A DNA stretch of 64,000 nt from JAVBMU01 sp031551755 (GTDB taxonomy: Bacteria; Actinomycetota; Actinomycetes; Actinomycetales; Cellulomonadaceae): NCBI GenBank assembly GCA_031551755.1, contig JAVBNE010000005.1:1-64000 (forward strand), in the 5' to 3' direction. This document shows positions 52,136-60,705 of the stretch, one piece after another. The position numbers were made by a program, and so were the translations under genes. Numbering within the stretch: the stretch's first letter is position 1; every line of letters begins with the position of its first letter. The notes below the pieces were generated by a model. It searched no databases, was not told where the DNA came from, and saw nothing but the letters and a program-made list of their open reading frames with translations.

Positions 52136-53800
52136 ATGGATAACGTGAACTCGCTGCTGGAGGGATTCGCCGCAGCGCTGCAACCAGAGTATTTACTTTT
52201 CGCACTCCTCGGAGTGATCATCGGGACCGCGGTCGGGGTGCTCCCGGGAATCGGCCCGGCCATGACGGTCGCATTGCTGTTGCCATTGACGTATTCGCTC
52301 CCACCGACGGCAGCCATCATCACTTTCGCCGGCATCTATTACGGCGGTATGTATGGCGGGTCGACGACGAGCATCCTGTTGAACACACCCGGCGAGTCGG
52401 CCTCGGTCATTACGGCGATCGAGGGGAACAAGATGGCCAAGCTGGGCCGGGGCGCCGCCGCGCTGGCGACCGCCGCGATCGGTTCGTTCTTTGCCGGGAC
52501 CATCGCGACGATCTTGCTCACCCTGTTCGCGCCGATCATCGCGCGGTTCGCGGTCAACCTCTCACCGGCCGACTTCGTGGCGCTCATCGTGGTCGCGTTC
52601 ATCACGGTCGGTGCCCTGCTCGGCTCATCTGTCTCTCGCGGCCTCGCCTCTTTGGGGATCGGCCTGTTCATCGGGCTGATCGGCACCGAACTGACGACCG
52701 GCCAGGCCCGCTACACCATGGGTGTGCTCGCGCTGTCCGACGGAGTCAGCGTCGTCCTGGTCGCCGTCGGCTTGTTCGCCGTGGGGGAGGCGTTCTATGT
52801 CGCGGCCCGTCTGCGTCATGGCGAGATCCCCATTATTCCAGTCACCCGAGGCTGGCGTAATTGGATGAAACGCGAGGACTGGCGGCGATCCTGGAAACCA
52901 TGGTTGCGGGGCACCGCGATCGGCTTCCCGGTCGGGACCATTCCGGCCGGCGGTGCGGATGTTGCGACCTTCCTGTCCTACGCGGCCGAGAAGAAGGCGT
53001 CGAAGAACAAGCAGCAATTCGGTCGCGGAGCTATCGAGGGAGTCGCCGGACCTGAAGCCGCGAATAATGCGGCCGCTGCCGGAGTGCTCGTCCCCTTGCT
53101 CACCCTCGGCCTGCCGACGACGGCGACCGCCGCCATCATCATCACCGCTTTCCAGTCCTACGGCATCCAACCCGGGCCGCAGTTGTTCCAGGAACAAGGT
53201 GACCTCGTGTGGGCGCTGATCGCCAGCCTCTACATCGGCAATGTTCTGCTCATCATCCTGAATCTGCCGTTGGCTGGGATCTGGGTGAAGTTGCTTCAGA
53301 TCCCGCGGCACTACCTCTACGCCGGCATCCTGACCTTTGCCATCCTCGGTGCCTACGCGGTGAGTTTCTCCACGCTCGACATTGTCGTGCTCCTCGTCGT
53401 GGGTGTTCTCGGGTACGTCATGCGCAGGTTCGGTTATCCGATCGCGCCGCTCATCGTGGGACTCATCCTCGGTCCGATGGGCGAGCAGCAGTTGCGCAAG
53501 GCCCTTCAGCTGAGTCAAGGCGACGTGGTGGACCTGTTCCTGCATCCGTTCGCTGCCGTCTGCTATGGCCTCCTCGTGCTGTTCCTGGCGGTCGGGTTGT
53601 GGCTCAAACGCCGGCAGAACCAGTACGAGCATGCGCTCGAGGCATCGTTGGCTGCCACAACCTCCCCGGCGACGGCAATCGACAGGATGTGGGAACCCGG
53701 GCATCGGCCGACCGATATCTCTACGGCATCGATCCGCGCCGAGAAGTCGGAACGGGCAACTGCTGAACATGGGGCTGCGGACCGTCGCAGTGGCGATTGA
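52136..53800 (+). CDS. tctA: tripartite tricarboxylate transporter large membrane subunit
   Basis: A 554-residue permease with about twelve membrane segments. Family hallmarks are VGVLPGIGPAMTVALLLPL, FAGIYYGGMYGGSTTSILLN, NTPGESASV and IEGVAGPEAANNAAAAG. With TctB and the TctC binding protein it imports citrate or related acids using an ion gradient. The C-terminal 50 residues are polar. TetR and acetyltransferase genes follow, 46 bases downstream. Confidence 0.94.
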   Translation: MDNVNSLLEGFAAALQPEYLLFALLGVIIGTAVGVLPGIGPAMTVALLLPLTYSLPPTAAIITFAGIYYGGMYGGSTTSILLNTPGESASVITAIEGNKMAKLGRGAAALATAAIGSFFAGTIATILLTLFAPIIARFAVNLSPADFVALIVVAFITVGALLGSSVSRGLASLGIGLFIGLIGTELTTGQARYTMGVLALSDGVSVVLVAVGLFAVGEAFYVAARLRHGEIPIIPVTRGWRNWMKREDWRRSWKPWLRGTAIGFPVGTIPAGGADVATFLSYAAEKKASKNKQQFGRGAIEGVAGPEAANNAAAAGVLVPLLTLGLPTTATAAIIITAFQSYGIQPGPQLFQEQGDLVWALIASLYIGNVLLIILNLPLAGIWVKLLQIPRHYLYAGILTFAILGAYAVSFSTLDIVVLLVVGVLGYVMRRFGYPIAPLIVGLILGPMGEQQLRKALQLSQGDVVDLFLHPFAAVCYGLLVLFLAVGLWLKRRQNQYEHALEASLAATTSPATAIDRMWEPGHRPTDISTASIRAEKSERATAEHGAADRRSGD

Positions 53801-53846
53801 AGTCGCCGTCATGAAGCCGTACGAAAGCGAAGAAGGGGGTGGGCAC

Positions 53847-54461
53847 ATGGCACGACGTCGGATTCCCGCACAGGAACGTCGCCAACTGTTGGCGGCGGCA
53901 GCGCTAGAGGTCATGAAGCGTGATGGGATCGCGGCGGCGACGACGCGTGCGATCTGTCTGGAGGCCGGGATGCCGCACGGCGCTTTTCACTACTGCTTCC
54001 ACTCGAAGAAGGAGCTGTACAAGGAACTTCTCGCCAGCGATATGGCGGTAGACCTGGACGAGGTTTGGCCGCGCATCCGGCCCGATGCCCCCCCGGTGGA
54101 GAATCTGCGCGTGCTCCTCGACGCCTACTGGTCTCAGATCGAGGCCGACCCGCAAGCGCGGCTCGTGCTCTTCGACCTGGGCACGATGGCGCTGCACGAC
54201 CGGGGGTTCGGCGATCTGCCGGGGGTGGAATCCGTGGCTGCGCTGTCGAAGATGGCCGACCATCTGCGGCTGGTCGCGGACGAAGGCGGGTTCACCTATG
54301 TGGAGGACGAAGGTCAGGTCGCCCAGCTGGTTTCCGCCTTGCTGACCGGTGTGACGTGGTCCTGGCTGACCCATCGCGACTCCAGGCGTGTCCGGGCGAG
54401 TTTGGACCAGTTCGCCTGTCTCGCGGCCAGCATCGTCGACGTTCGCGGCAGTGCGGCATGA
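53847..54461 (+). CDS. TetR-family transcriptional regulator
   Basis: A 204-residue regulator with an N-terminal HTH (RRRIPAQERRQLLAAAALEV, then AATTRAICLEAGMPHGAFHY and FHSKKELYKELL). The C-terminal ligand domain includes a possible effector pocket, HDRGFGDLPG. GGGGG at 53833-53837 before ATG 53847 supports the start over ATG 53811. It is coupled to the GNAT gene by a 4-bp overlap. The regulated genes are not evident, and the tct operon is a candidate. Confidence 0.88.
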   Translation: MARRRIPAQERRQLLAAAALEVMKRDGIAAATTRAICLEAGMPHGAFHYCFHSKKELYKELLASDMAVDLDEVWPRIRPDAPPVENLRVLLDAYWSQIEADPQARLVLFDLGTMALHDRGFGDLPGVESVAALSKMADHLRLVADEGGFTYVEDEGQVAQLVSALLTGVTWSWLTHRDSRRVRASLDQFACLAASIVDVRGSAA

Positions 54462-55126
54462 GCAGCGCCACGTTCTGGCCCTATCGAGCCGAGGATGCTG
54501 CTGAGGTCAAGCGGATCATCGACGAAGCTTTCGAGATCCACCGTTACGTGGCCGACGCTCGGCTGCTGAACAGCGTCCTGGAGGTCTACCTGCGCGAACG
54601 GCTGTTGGCCAGTACCTTCACCAGGGTGGCCGTGATTCGAGGTCGGATAGTGGGGCTGATCATGGGACGGATCACCGGGCAAGTGCGGCTTCGGCGCCGG
54701 GTGGTGAACCGAGTGATGATCTGGACCCACATGTTGAATCTCGCACTCTTCGGTTTCAAGGAGCGCGAGTCGCTACGGCGTTACCGTGCATTCTCGAGTG
54801 TCTACCGTCGCCTGCGCGGCAAAACCGCCGCGCCGCTGACCGATGAACTCACGCTCTTCGCGGTCGCTACCGATGCCCGTGGACTCGGCGTGGGCAATGC
54901 TCTTTATCGGGGCTTCCTCAACCAGCTCGACACTCAAGATCGGACCGACTTCTTCCTCTACACCGATTCGCAGTGCTCCTACGGCTTCTACGAGAAGCAC
55001 GGAATGACCCGCGCGGCAGCTGAGGACATGCCTGTGTTGCTGGACGGTCACCCTGAGGTCCTGGGCGTCTACCTCTACACGGGAACGAACGACCCGAAGG
55101 AGACGGTGTCAAGCGGTTCGGTGTGA
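54458..55126 (+). CDS. GNAT-family N-acetyltransferase-like protein
   Basis: A 222-residue protein with GNAT motif segments: VAVIRGRIVGLIMGRI (strand and loop), the acetyl-CoA loop VATDARGLGVGNALYRGFL, and the tail YGFYEKHGMTR. Between them lies a longer basic segment (RRRVVNRVMIWTHMLNLALFGF) that may be amphipathic or membrane-attached. ATG 54458 overlaps the TetR stop, so the two are an operon. The substrate is unknown. Confidence 0.82.
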   Translation: MSSATFWPYRAEDAAEVKRIIDEAFEIHRYVADARLLNSVLEVYLRERLLASTFTRVAVIRGRIVGLIMGRITGQVRLRRRVVNRVMIWTHMLNLALFGFKERESLRRYRAFSSVYRRLRGKTAAPLTDELTLFAVATDARGLGVGNALYRGFLNQLDTQDRTDFFLYTDSQCSYGFYEKHGMTRAAAEDMPVLLDGHPEVLGVYLYTGTNDPKETVSSGSV

Positions 55127-55172
55127 TCAGCGGAACGACTGTGTGCGGTCCGTGACGTCTTGGGGCCGGGTG

Positions 55173-55223
55173 CCGCCGGAGAACAGCCGGCCGGGGGTGG
55201 CGTCCGGCCGGCTGTTCTGGCGG
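55173..55223. terminator. bidirectional terminator, long stem
   Basis: GAACAGCCGGCCGG at 55181-55194 pairs perfectly with CCGGCCGGCTGTTC at 55204-55217, extended by CCGCC/GGCGG beyond a small bulge. It lies between the convergent acetyltransferase and ahpD genes. Confidence 0.75.
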
Positions 55224-55233
55224 TGTGTGGCGA

Positions 55234-55761
55234 TCAGCCGACGGTTTCGGCGATCATCAGTGCTTGTGCGGCGCCCTGGACGATCGCGGCGATGCGAATG
55301 GCGTCGAAGACCTGTTCCTTGGACAGGCCCTCAGCCAACACCGACTGCTCGTGCGAGGTGACACACGCCTCGCAGCCGTTGATCGACGAGACCGCGAGTG
55401 ACCACAGCTCGAAGTCGGCCTTAGCCACTCCGGGGTTGCCGATGATGTTCATCCGCAGCCCGGCTCGCATCTGCTCGTAGTCCCCGCCGAGGAAGTGCCG
55501 GGCACGGTAGAACACGTTGTTCATGCCCATGATCGACGCGGCCCCGAGGGCGGCATTCTTCGCTTCCGGGTCGAGGTGCTTGGCCGCCTCGTCCGCGAGT
55601 TCCGTCAGGACGCGTGCGTTCCGCGTGGTCGCGGCTGCCGCGAGCACGGTTCCCCAGAGCTGCTGCTCGTTGAGCGAGGTGATCCGGGTGATCGAGCCGA
55701 GGTTCAGCTTGAGGTCTTTGGCGTACTCCGGCAGGGAGTCTTTGAGGGAGTCGAGCGTCAT
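55234..55761 (-). CDS. ahpD: alkyl hydroperoxide reductase AhpD
   Basis: A 175-residue helical thiol reductase. The CxxC active site is INGCEACVTSHEQSVL, with the nearby His and Glu. AhpD regenerates AhpC in actinobacteria through lipoyl enzymes. ATG 55761 is two bases after the ahpC stop, so the pair is one operon. It is distinct from the shorter AhpD-like protein at 42788. Confidence 0.95.
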   Translation of the reverse strand: MTLDSLKDSLPEYAKDLKLNLGSITRITSLNEQQLWGTVLAAAATTRNARVLTELADEAAKHLDPEAKNAALGAASIMGMNNVFYRARHFLGGDYEQMRAGLRMNIIGNPGVAKADFELWSLAVSSINGCEACVTSHEQSVLAEGLSKEQVFDAIRIAAIVQGAAQALMIAETVG

Positions 55762-55763
55762 GC

Positions 55764-56345
55764 TCAGCCCACCATCTCGGCGAATGCGTCGATCGTGGCG
55801 GCACCCTTGCGCCAGTTGCAGGCGCAGAGCTCGTCGGTCTGGAGCGCGTCCAGAACCCGGAGCACCTCCTCGGTGTTCCGGCCGACACTGCCCTGAGTGA
55901 CCATGACGAACTGGATCTCGTTGTTCGGGTCGACGATGAATGTGGCACGGTCGGCCACGCCGTCGGCGTTCAGCACGCCGGTCGCGGCGACGAGCTCGCG
56001 CTTGATGTCGGCGGCCATCACGAACGGCAGGTCCTTCAGCTCATCGTGTGAGCGGCGCCACGCGTAGTGCGTGAACTCGTTGTCGACCGAGACGCCGATG
56101 ATGTCGCAGTCGCGGTCGGTGAACTCGTCGTTCAGCTTGCCGAAGGCGGCGATCTCGGTCGGGCAGACGAAGGTGAAGTCTTTCGGCCAGAAGAAGATGA
56201 CGCGCCACCGGCCGGCCGGGTTGTCCGAGGTGACCGGGGTGAAGTAGTCGGTGGGGTCGTGGGCGTCCACTTGGGAGAGGTCGCCTCCGATGACGCCGGT
56301 CATTGAGTAGGCGGGGAACTGATCGCCGATTGTGAGCAATGGCAT
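55764..56345 (-). CDS. ahpC: peroxiredoxin AhpC
   Basis: A 193-residue 2-Cys peroxiredoxin that reduces peroxides and peroxynitrite. The peroxidatic Cys is in DFTFVCPTEIAAFG and the C-terminal pair is LCACNWRKG, the two cysteines seen in mycobacterial AhpC. GAAGGAG lies upstream of the ATG and is part of an inverted repeat. No oxyR gene is adjacent. Confidence 0.96.
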   Translation of the reverse strand: MPLLTIGDQFPAYSMTGVIGGDLSQVDAHDPTDYFTPVTSDNPAGRWRVIFFWPKDFTFVCPTEIAAFGKLNDEFTDRDCDIIGVSVDNEFTHYAWRRSHDELKDLPFVMAADIKRELVAATGVLNADGVADRATFIVDPNNEIQFVMVTQGSVGRNTEEVLRVLDALQTDELCACNWRKGAATIDAFAEMVG

Positions 56346-56358
56346 GGTGTTTTCCTTT

Positions 56359-56402
56359 CTCCTTCGTTTCCCGGGGCGGCTCGGGGAACGAAGGAGATCC
56401 TA
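56359..56402 (-). promoter_or_regulatory. ahpC upstream region: -10 and inverted repeat over the Shine-Dalgarno
   Basis: Minus-strand TAGGAT (56402-56397) is a likely -10. CTCCTTCGTT (56396-56387) pairs perfectly with AACGAAGGAG (56368-56359), whose GAAGGAG is the ribosome-binding site of ahpC. Depending on the exact 5' end of the RNA, the hairpin could mask the site. Confidence 0.4.
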
Positions 56403-56422
56403 ACAGTCTCAACTGCCGGGAT

Positions 56423-57121
56423 TTATGCATTTGGGACGCGGTCTGCTTGGCTCCCGTCGAACCGGTAACCCATGCCTCGAACCGTGATGATTCGGCTCGC
56501 CCCCAGCTTCTTGCGCAGTGTTCGCACGTAGACGTCCACGATGTTGCTCTGCGGGTCGAAGTCGTACCCCCAGACGCTGGCGAGCAACTGTTCACGTGAG
56601 AGCACCTGTCCGGGGTGCCGCAGGAACGTCTCGATCATCGTGAACTCCCGCGCGGTGAGGTCGAAGGATTCGTGGAGCACCCGGACTCGCCGTGTCCGCA
56701 AGTCCAGGCAGACGTCTCCGGCGGTGAGCATGTCGGTGTGCGATCCGTGCTCGTGATCCTCGGCTTCCCGTAGACGCACCCGCACCCGCGTCAGTAACTC
56801 AGCGAAGTGAAAGGGCTTGACCATGTAATCGTTGGCGCCTCCCTCAAGCCCGGTGATGGTGTCCCGGACGGTTCGTCGAGCGGTCAGAATGATGATGGGT
56901 ATGCGGCTGCCGCTACCGCGCAACTCACTGAGTACGCCCAGCCCGTCAAGGGCGGGGAGACCGAGGTCGAGGATGAGCAGGTCGAACTCGCCTGTCTGGG
57001 CGTGCTGGAGCGCGGTGACGCCGTCCTCGACCGTCGACACGGAATAGCCCTCGGCGCGTAGCCCTTTTTCGATGAACGCCGCGATCAGCGCTTCATCTTC
57101 GGCGACCAGGATGCTCGTCAT
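56423..57121 (-). CDS. OmpR-family response regulator
   Basis: A 232-residue regulator with receiver domain (LVAEDEALI, DLLILDLGLPALDG, YMVKPFHFAELLTRV) and winged-helix DNA-binding domain (LTAREFTMIETFLRHPGQVLS, VDVYVRTLRKKLG, VRGMGYRF). It overlaps the histidine kinase stop by 4 bp. The other two genes of the unit are small lipoproteins, so envelope stress or metal/heme status are possible signals. Confidence 0.93.
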   Translation of the reverse strand: MTSILVAEDEALIAAFIEKGLRAEGYSVSTVEDGVTALQHAQTGEFDLLILDLGLPALDGLGVLSELRGSGSRIPIIILTARRTVRDTITGLEGGANDYMVKPFHFAELLTRVRVRLREAEDHEHGSHTDMLTAGDVCLDLRTRRVRVLHESFDLTAREFTMIETFLRHPGQVLSREQLLASVWGYDFDPQSNIVDVYVRTLRKKLGASRIITVRGMGYRFDGSQADRVPNA

Positions 57122-58602
57122 GGTGACTCCTTTTGCGCGGCCGAACGGGGGATCGTCAACCGGAAGGTCGCGCCCTTCTCAGTGTCCGCCAGCTCCACGG
57201 TGCCCCCGTGGGCCGCGGCGACGCTGTGCACGATCGACAACCCCAGACCCGCACCACCCGAGCGCCGTGGCTCACTGCCCCCGCGAGCGAACCGCTCGAA
57301 GACTCGTTCCCGGTCCGCGGGATCGACACCCGGTCCGGTATCGGCGACCCACAGCTCGGCGGTGGCTCCATCCGCTCTGCTGCCGACCTCGATGCGATCA
57401 CCGATCGTGGTGTGTTCGACCGCGTTCTGGGCGAGTTGGAGGATGGCTTGGGTCAGTCTTTCGCGGTCCGCGGTGATGAACCCGCCGCCTCGCTCGGGCA
57501 TTGACCAATGGCGGTCGCCCAGCGCCGTGCACTTGACCAGGATCTCGTCGGTGAGTTCCCCGAGGTCGAGATCCTCGAGGTGGAGGAAGTCCGGTTGGCC
57601 GGACTTGGCGAGGTCGAGAAGGTCATCGACCATTCGCGACATCCGAGTGAGTTCATCGTTGACGACGGTCAGCGTTTCCGTCCGGTCGGTGGGGGTGTCG
57701 CCCATGAGTTCCAGGTGCCCGCGAATGATGGTGATGGGGGTCCGCAACTCATGGCCGGCGTCGTCCACGAACTGTCGCTGGGTCTCGAATGCCTCATCGA
57801 GGCGGTCCAGCATGCGGTTGAAGGTGTCGGCGAGCTCGGCGACCTCGTCGGTGCCGACGACGGCGATCCTTTTGGACATGTCGGTGTGGGTGATGCCGTC
57901 GGCGGTCTGCCGCACTGTCCTGATCGGTCCCAGTACACGACCCGCTACGACCCATGCGACACCGGCCGCCAGCACGAGGGCGACCAAACCGGAGACAGCC
58001 AGCGCGAGTACTGCCACGTCGACTTCACGTCGCTCGAGATCCCTGAAGATCGCGATCACAAAGACGCCCTTGTCCGTGCTGCCGTCAACGGAGACCGGTA
58101 CCGCGGCGTATCGGACCTTCCCACGACTACTCCCCATCTCCGCGATGCGTGCGTCCGTGGACTTCGCGAACGTGGCCACTGCCTGGGGGTCCAGGTCGAG
58201 CCGAATGGGCGGGTCCACGGTGATTCGTGAGTCGGGTGCGCCGTTGATGAGCGAGAACAACGTCTCATTGCGGTCGGGACTGTTGCGCTGCAGGTCGAAT
58301 CGCATCAGCCGACGGGCATCACGAAAGGGCTCGCCGGTTTGCGGGTCAACTCCAGTCGTCGCCAACGCCCTGAGTTCAGCCACCTCTTGGCGGATCTCAC
58401 GGTCGATGCGGTCGTCCATCCTGGCCAGCAGAAACTCGCGAGTGACCAGGGTGGACGCCAGCAATGCCACCAGCACGACGACGAGTTGCCAGGCAATGAG
58501 ACGGATTCGCGCGGACCGCAGAAGCCATCGGGCGGGCGTGGCCCGCCGACGGAGCATCGCGGAGTGTGCGGTCGCCGAGCTTCGTGAGGTGACGCGGTTC
58601 AT
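57118..58602 (-). CDS. two-component sensor histidine kinase
   Basis: A 494-residue kinase with two membrane segments (about 35-55 and 200-225), an extracytoplasmic domain between them, a HAMP linker and a HisKA/HATPase core. The H-box is VDDAGHELRTPITIIRGH, with N box LAQNAVEHT, DTGPGV and GGAGLGLSIV. ATG 58602 overlaps the DUF7282-like gene stop by 4 bp. The four genes 59655 to 56423 read as one operon. Confidence 0.93.
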   Translation of the reverse strand: MNRVTSRSSATAHSAMLRRRATPARWLLRSARIRLIAWQLVVVLVALLASTLVTREFLLARMDDRIDREIRQEVAELRALATTGVDPQTGEPFRDARRLMRFDLQRNSPDRNETLFSLINGAPDSRITVDPPIRLDLDPQAVATFAKSTDARIAEMGSSRGKVRYAAVPVSVDGSTDKGVFVIAIFRDLERREVDVAVLALAVSGLVALVLAAGVAWVVAGRVLGPIRTVRQTADGITHTDMSKRIAVVGTDEVAELADTFNRMLDRLDEAFETQRQFVDDAGHELRTPITIIRGHLELMGDTPTDRTETLTVVNDELTRMSRMVDDLLDLAKSGQPDFLHLEDLDLGELTDEILVKCTALGDRHWSMPERGGGFITADRERLTQAILQLAQNAVEHTTIGDRIEVGSRADGATAELWVADTGPGVDPADRERVFERFARGGSEPRRSGGAGLGLSIVHSVAAAHGGTVELADTEKGATFRLTIPRSAAQKESP

Positions 58603-59228
58603 GACAGGCGGTAGTAAAGGTAGTCGACGATGGCCTCGCCATCGTCGTCAACGATCCTCCCATCGGCCGCCGGATCGAATCGCCTGTCACCGTCGTCTGC
58701 ATAGAGCATCACTGTGAGGTTCTGGCTGACGTCGAGCGGATGATCGAGGCGAATCACGGGAGAGTGCTCCCCGGGATCGACGAGCACCACGCCCAGGATC
58801 TCCTGGCTCTGCTGGGAGACGACGGCGACATGGGCACGAGTTGCCGTGACGGCTGCTTCGTGGATTCGCACGGTGTTTCCGTCGCCGGATTGATCCTCGA
58901 CCTCAAGTTCGGCCTCGGCATCGAGAACGACGGGGGCGACCCGTTCTGCTCCGTCCGGGTCGGCGGGGGAGCGGCTGGACGGGCCGGGGGTCGCCGCGCT
59001 CGTGTCGGTTCCAGGGGATGTCGAAAGCACGATCCCCGGCGGAGGCGGTGAGTCGGTGCCCGGGTCCCGTGAGCATCCCGCTGTCGGAATGGCAACGACG
59101 AGGCCGAGCACAACGGGCAGCGCAACGAAAGCCCGTCGGTGCTCGGTCCGGCGTACCACGGGAGGGTGGTCGTGTGTTCTCGCCGGGACTGCCCCGGTGA
59201 AATGCGGCTCAGTGATCATCGTCGACAT
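58599..59228 (-). CDS. lipoprotein with DUF7282-like domain
   Basis: From ATG 59228, 209 residues. A membrane anchor or lipobox is present, VVLGLVVAIPTAGC near residue 50, preceded by a basic stretch. A Pro/Ser/Gly linker follows, then a beta-rich domain (NTVRIHEAAVTATRAHVAVV, GDRRFDPAADGRIV) that resembles DUF7282. The start could equally be ATG 59219. It overlaps the PepSY gene end. The function is unknown, and proximity to the kinase suggests a signal-related envelope protein. Confidence 0.7.
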   Translation of the reverse strand: MSTMITEPHFTGAVPARTHDHPPVVRRTEHRRAFVALPVVLGLVVAIPTAGCSRDPGTDSPPPPGIVLSTSPGTDTSAATPGPSSRSPADPDGAERVAPVVLDAEAELEVEDQSGDGNTVRIHEAAVTATRAHVAVVSQQSQEILGVVLVDPGEHSPVIRLDHPLDVSQNLTVMLYADDGDRRFDPAADGRIVDDDGEAIVDYLYYRLS

Positions 59229-59655
59229 CGGTCTTAACGTTGACCACCCGGAACTCCTTGTCAAGGTCGACGTCCACCTTCGTTCGAGGTGCTGTTCGGA
59301 CCTCGACTTCGTACGTGTGGTCGAAGTCATCGGGGTCGGCGTAGGTGGCTTCCGTGACGGTGCCCCCGCCGGTCTTGTCGAGTGCGGCACGTGAGGCCTG
59401 GCGAAGGATGTCGCCAGTCAGTGGGGTGTCGTCGTCGGGGTGCCCGGTGTACACGCCGCTTCCCTGTGCGGTCCGGTCATCAGTGCGGTCGTCCGAGGTG
59501 TGGGGGCTCGCCGAGCTCGGGGTGATGGTGTCGCCGGTCGTGCTGTTGACGGTGGCTTCGCTGTCAGTGGTGCCTTGACCGGTGCAGGCACTCAAGGCCA
59601 GAGCCAGAACGGCGGCGGCGATTGCGGCTGGGGCTCGGTAGGTGTGCGTGTGCAT
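59209..59655 (-). CDS. small PepSY-like lipoprotein
   Basis: A 148-residue protein with signal peptide and lipobox LALALSACTG. The mature part is Thr/Ser/Asp-rich, then a PepSY-like unit (SRAALDKTGGGTVTEATYAD and YEVEVRTAPRTKVDVDLD). PepSY domains are linked to protease inhibition or heme proteins. GAGAGGCAG lies five bases before ATG 59655. First gene of the operon ending with the response regulator. Confidence 0.75.
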   Translation of the reverse strand: MHTHTYRAPAAIAAAVLALALSACTGQGTTDSEATVNSTTGDTITPSSASPHTSDDRTDDRTAQGSGVYTGHPDDDTPLTGDILRQASRAALDKTGGGTVTEATYADPDDFDHTYEVEVRTAPRTKVDVDLDKEFRVVNVKTDVDDDH

Positions 59656-59799
59656 CGTTCTGCCTCTCATGCTAGCCGGACCATCGTGGTCCGATCCCTG
59701 GTGGATCCAGGTTCCTTGGCACTCACATTGCAGACGCAAAGTGACGGTCGGATGAGCGCATGATGAGGAGGTTTTCATCTGAGGCAGTCAGCTCGAATA

Positions 59800-59893
59800 C
59801 TCGAGCCGGTCAGAACACGGGCTTGCCACCGGTGACGCGCAGCATGGCGCCCGAGACGTAGGACGCCGATAGCGGCGAGGCCAGGTAGACAAA
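59800..59893. repeat. 94-bp duplicated segment, copy A (SDR 3' end)
   Basis: Bases 59800-59893 are nearly identical to 60612-60705, which hold the 3' end and stop codon of the SDR gene. Only about seven single-base differences are seen. Same orientation. The pseudogene reads through this copy. Confidence 0.85.
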
Positions 59894-60169
59894 GGCGAAG
59901 TCGAACGCGATATCGATGACGCGCGGTCGCTGCTCACAGCCGCGGCGCGTGGGCGGCCGCAGCCCACATCCGTCGGTTCCGCACGTACTCGAACGGGGTC
60001 TGTCCCAACCGGCCCTGAACAGCCTGGCCGCATGGAACCGCGAGTACCCGGCAGCCGAGGCGATCTCGTGCAAGGTCAGCGGCTCACCCAGATGTGCGTC
60101 GATGTACGCAGCCATTCGGCTGACGGCATCGGCCGGCAGGTGCGCGGCCGCGCCGTCCTTTGGGTTCAT
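59810..60169 (-). pseudogene. chimeric remnant: AraC-type HTH fused to SDR C-terminus
   Basis: From ATG 60169 (GGAG seven bases upstream) the frame encodes an AraC-family helix-turn-helix start, VSRMAAYIDAHLGEPLTLHE and ASAAGYSRFHAARLFRA. It then slips out of frame: the expected GQTPFEYVRNRRMW is in another frame, and VIDIAFDF returns. It finally joins the duplicated SDR tail, FVYLASPLSASYVSG and VTGGKPVF, and uses its stop. The C-terminal half of the AraC protein is lost. Not functional as either protein, although the HTH part could still be translated. Confidence 0.75.
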
Positions 60170-60307
60170 TGCGTCTCCGGTCTCGACAACCAGCTTCATT
60201 GATCAGCCGGTCCGCGTTTTGACCCGGCTTGCTCTGCTCGGTGTCCGTGGGCGCACGGTCACGCGGTGACGCCAGGGGGAAGCGAGTGCCGGTAGTGGTG
60301 GCGACCG

Positions 60308-60532
60308 CTACATGGAGTCGCGGAAGAGCAGCAAGCCGCCGATCACTGCCCCGGCCCACAGCACCATGAGCACGGCCAGGTAGATGCGCGGCCCGAGGTT
60401 CGTGCGGCGCTGTTCCGGGGTGAGGTTGCGGAACGCGATCTTGAAGCCCACCGAGCCGATCACCGCGAGCACCAGTGTGACGACCATCAGAACGAACCTG
60501 GCGTTCTGAAGCGGATAAGGTCCGAGGTCCAT
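60308..60532 (-). CDS. small two-helix membrane protein
   Basis: A 74-residue protein with two hydrophobic segments, ARFVLMVVTLVLAVIGSVGF and YLAVLMVLWAGAVIGGLLLF, and a polar loop (RNLTPEQRRTNLGPR) between them. AGGAAG lies seven bases before ATG 60532. The frame can be extended to 60565 but this ATG has the better signal. I do not recognise the family. Confidence 0.6.
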   Translation of the reverse strand: MDLGPYPLQNARFVLMVVTLVLAVIGSVGFKIAFRNLTPEQRRTNLGPRIYLAVLMVLWAGAVIGGLLLFRDSM

Positions 60533-60611
60533 GGCGTTCTTCCTGTCGGGGAGCAGGGCTGTCATGTCGGTCGAAGCTTAGCGTGCGTGCGTCGTTCGCA
60601 GTGTCGGGCTT

Positions 60612-60705
60612 CTCGAGCCGGTCAGAACACGGGCTTGCCACCGGTGACGCCCAGCACGGTGCCCGAGACGTAGGACGCCGATAGCGGCGAGGCCAGGAAG
60701 ACGAA
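60612..60705. repeat. 94-bp duplicated segment, copy B (native SDR 3' end)
   Basis: This is the native copy, since it is part of the intact SDR gene. See copy A at 59800-59893. Confidence 0.85.
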
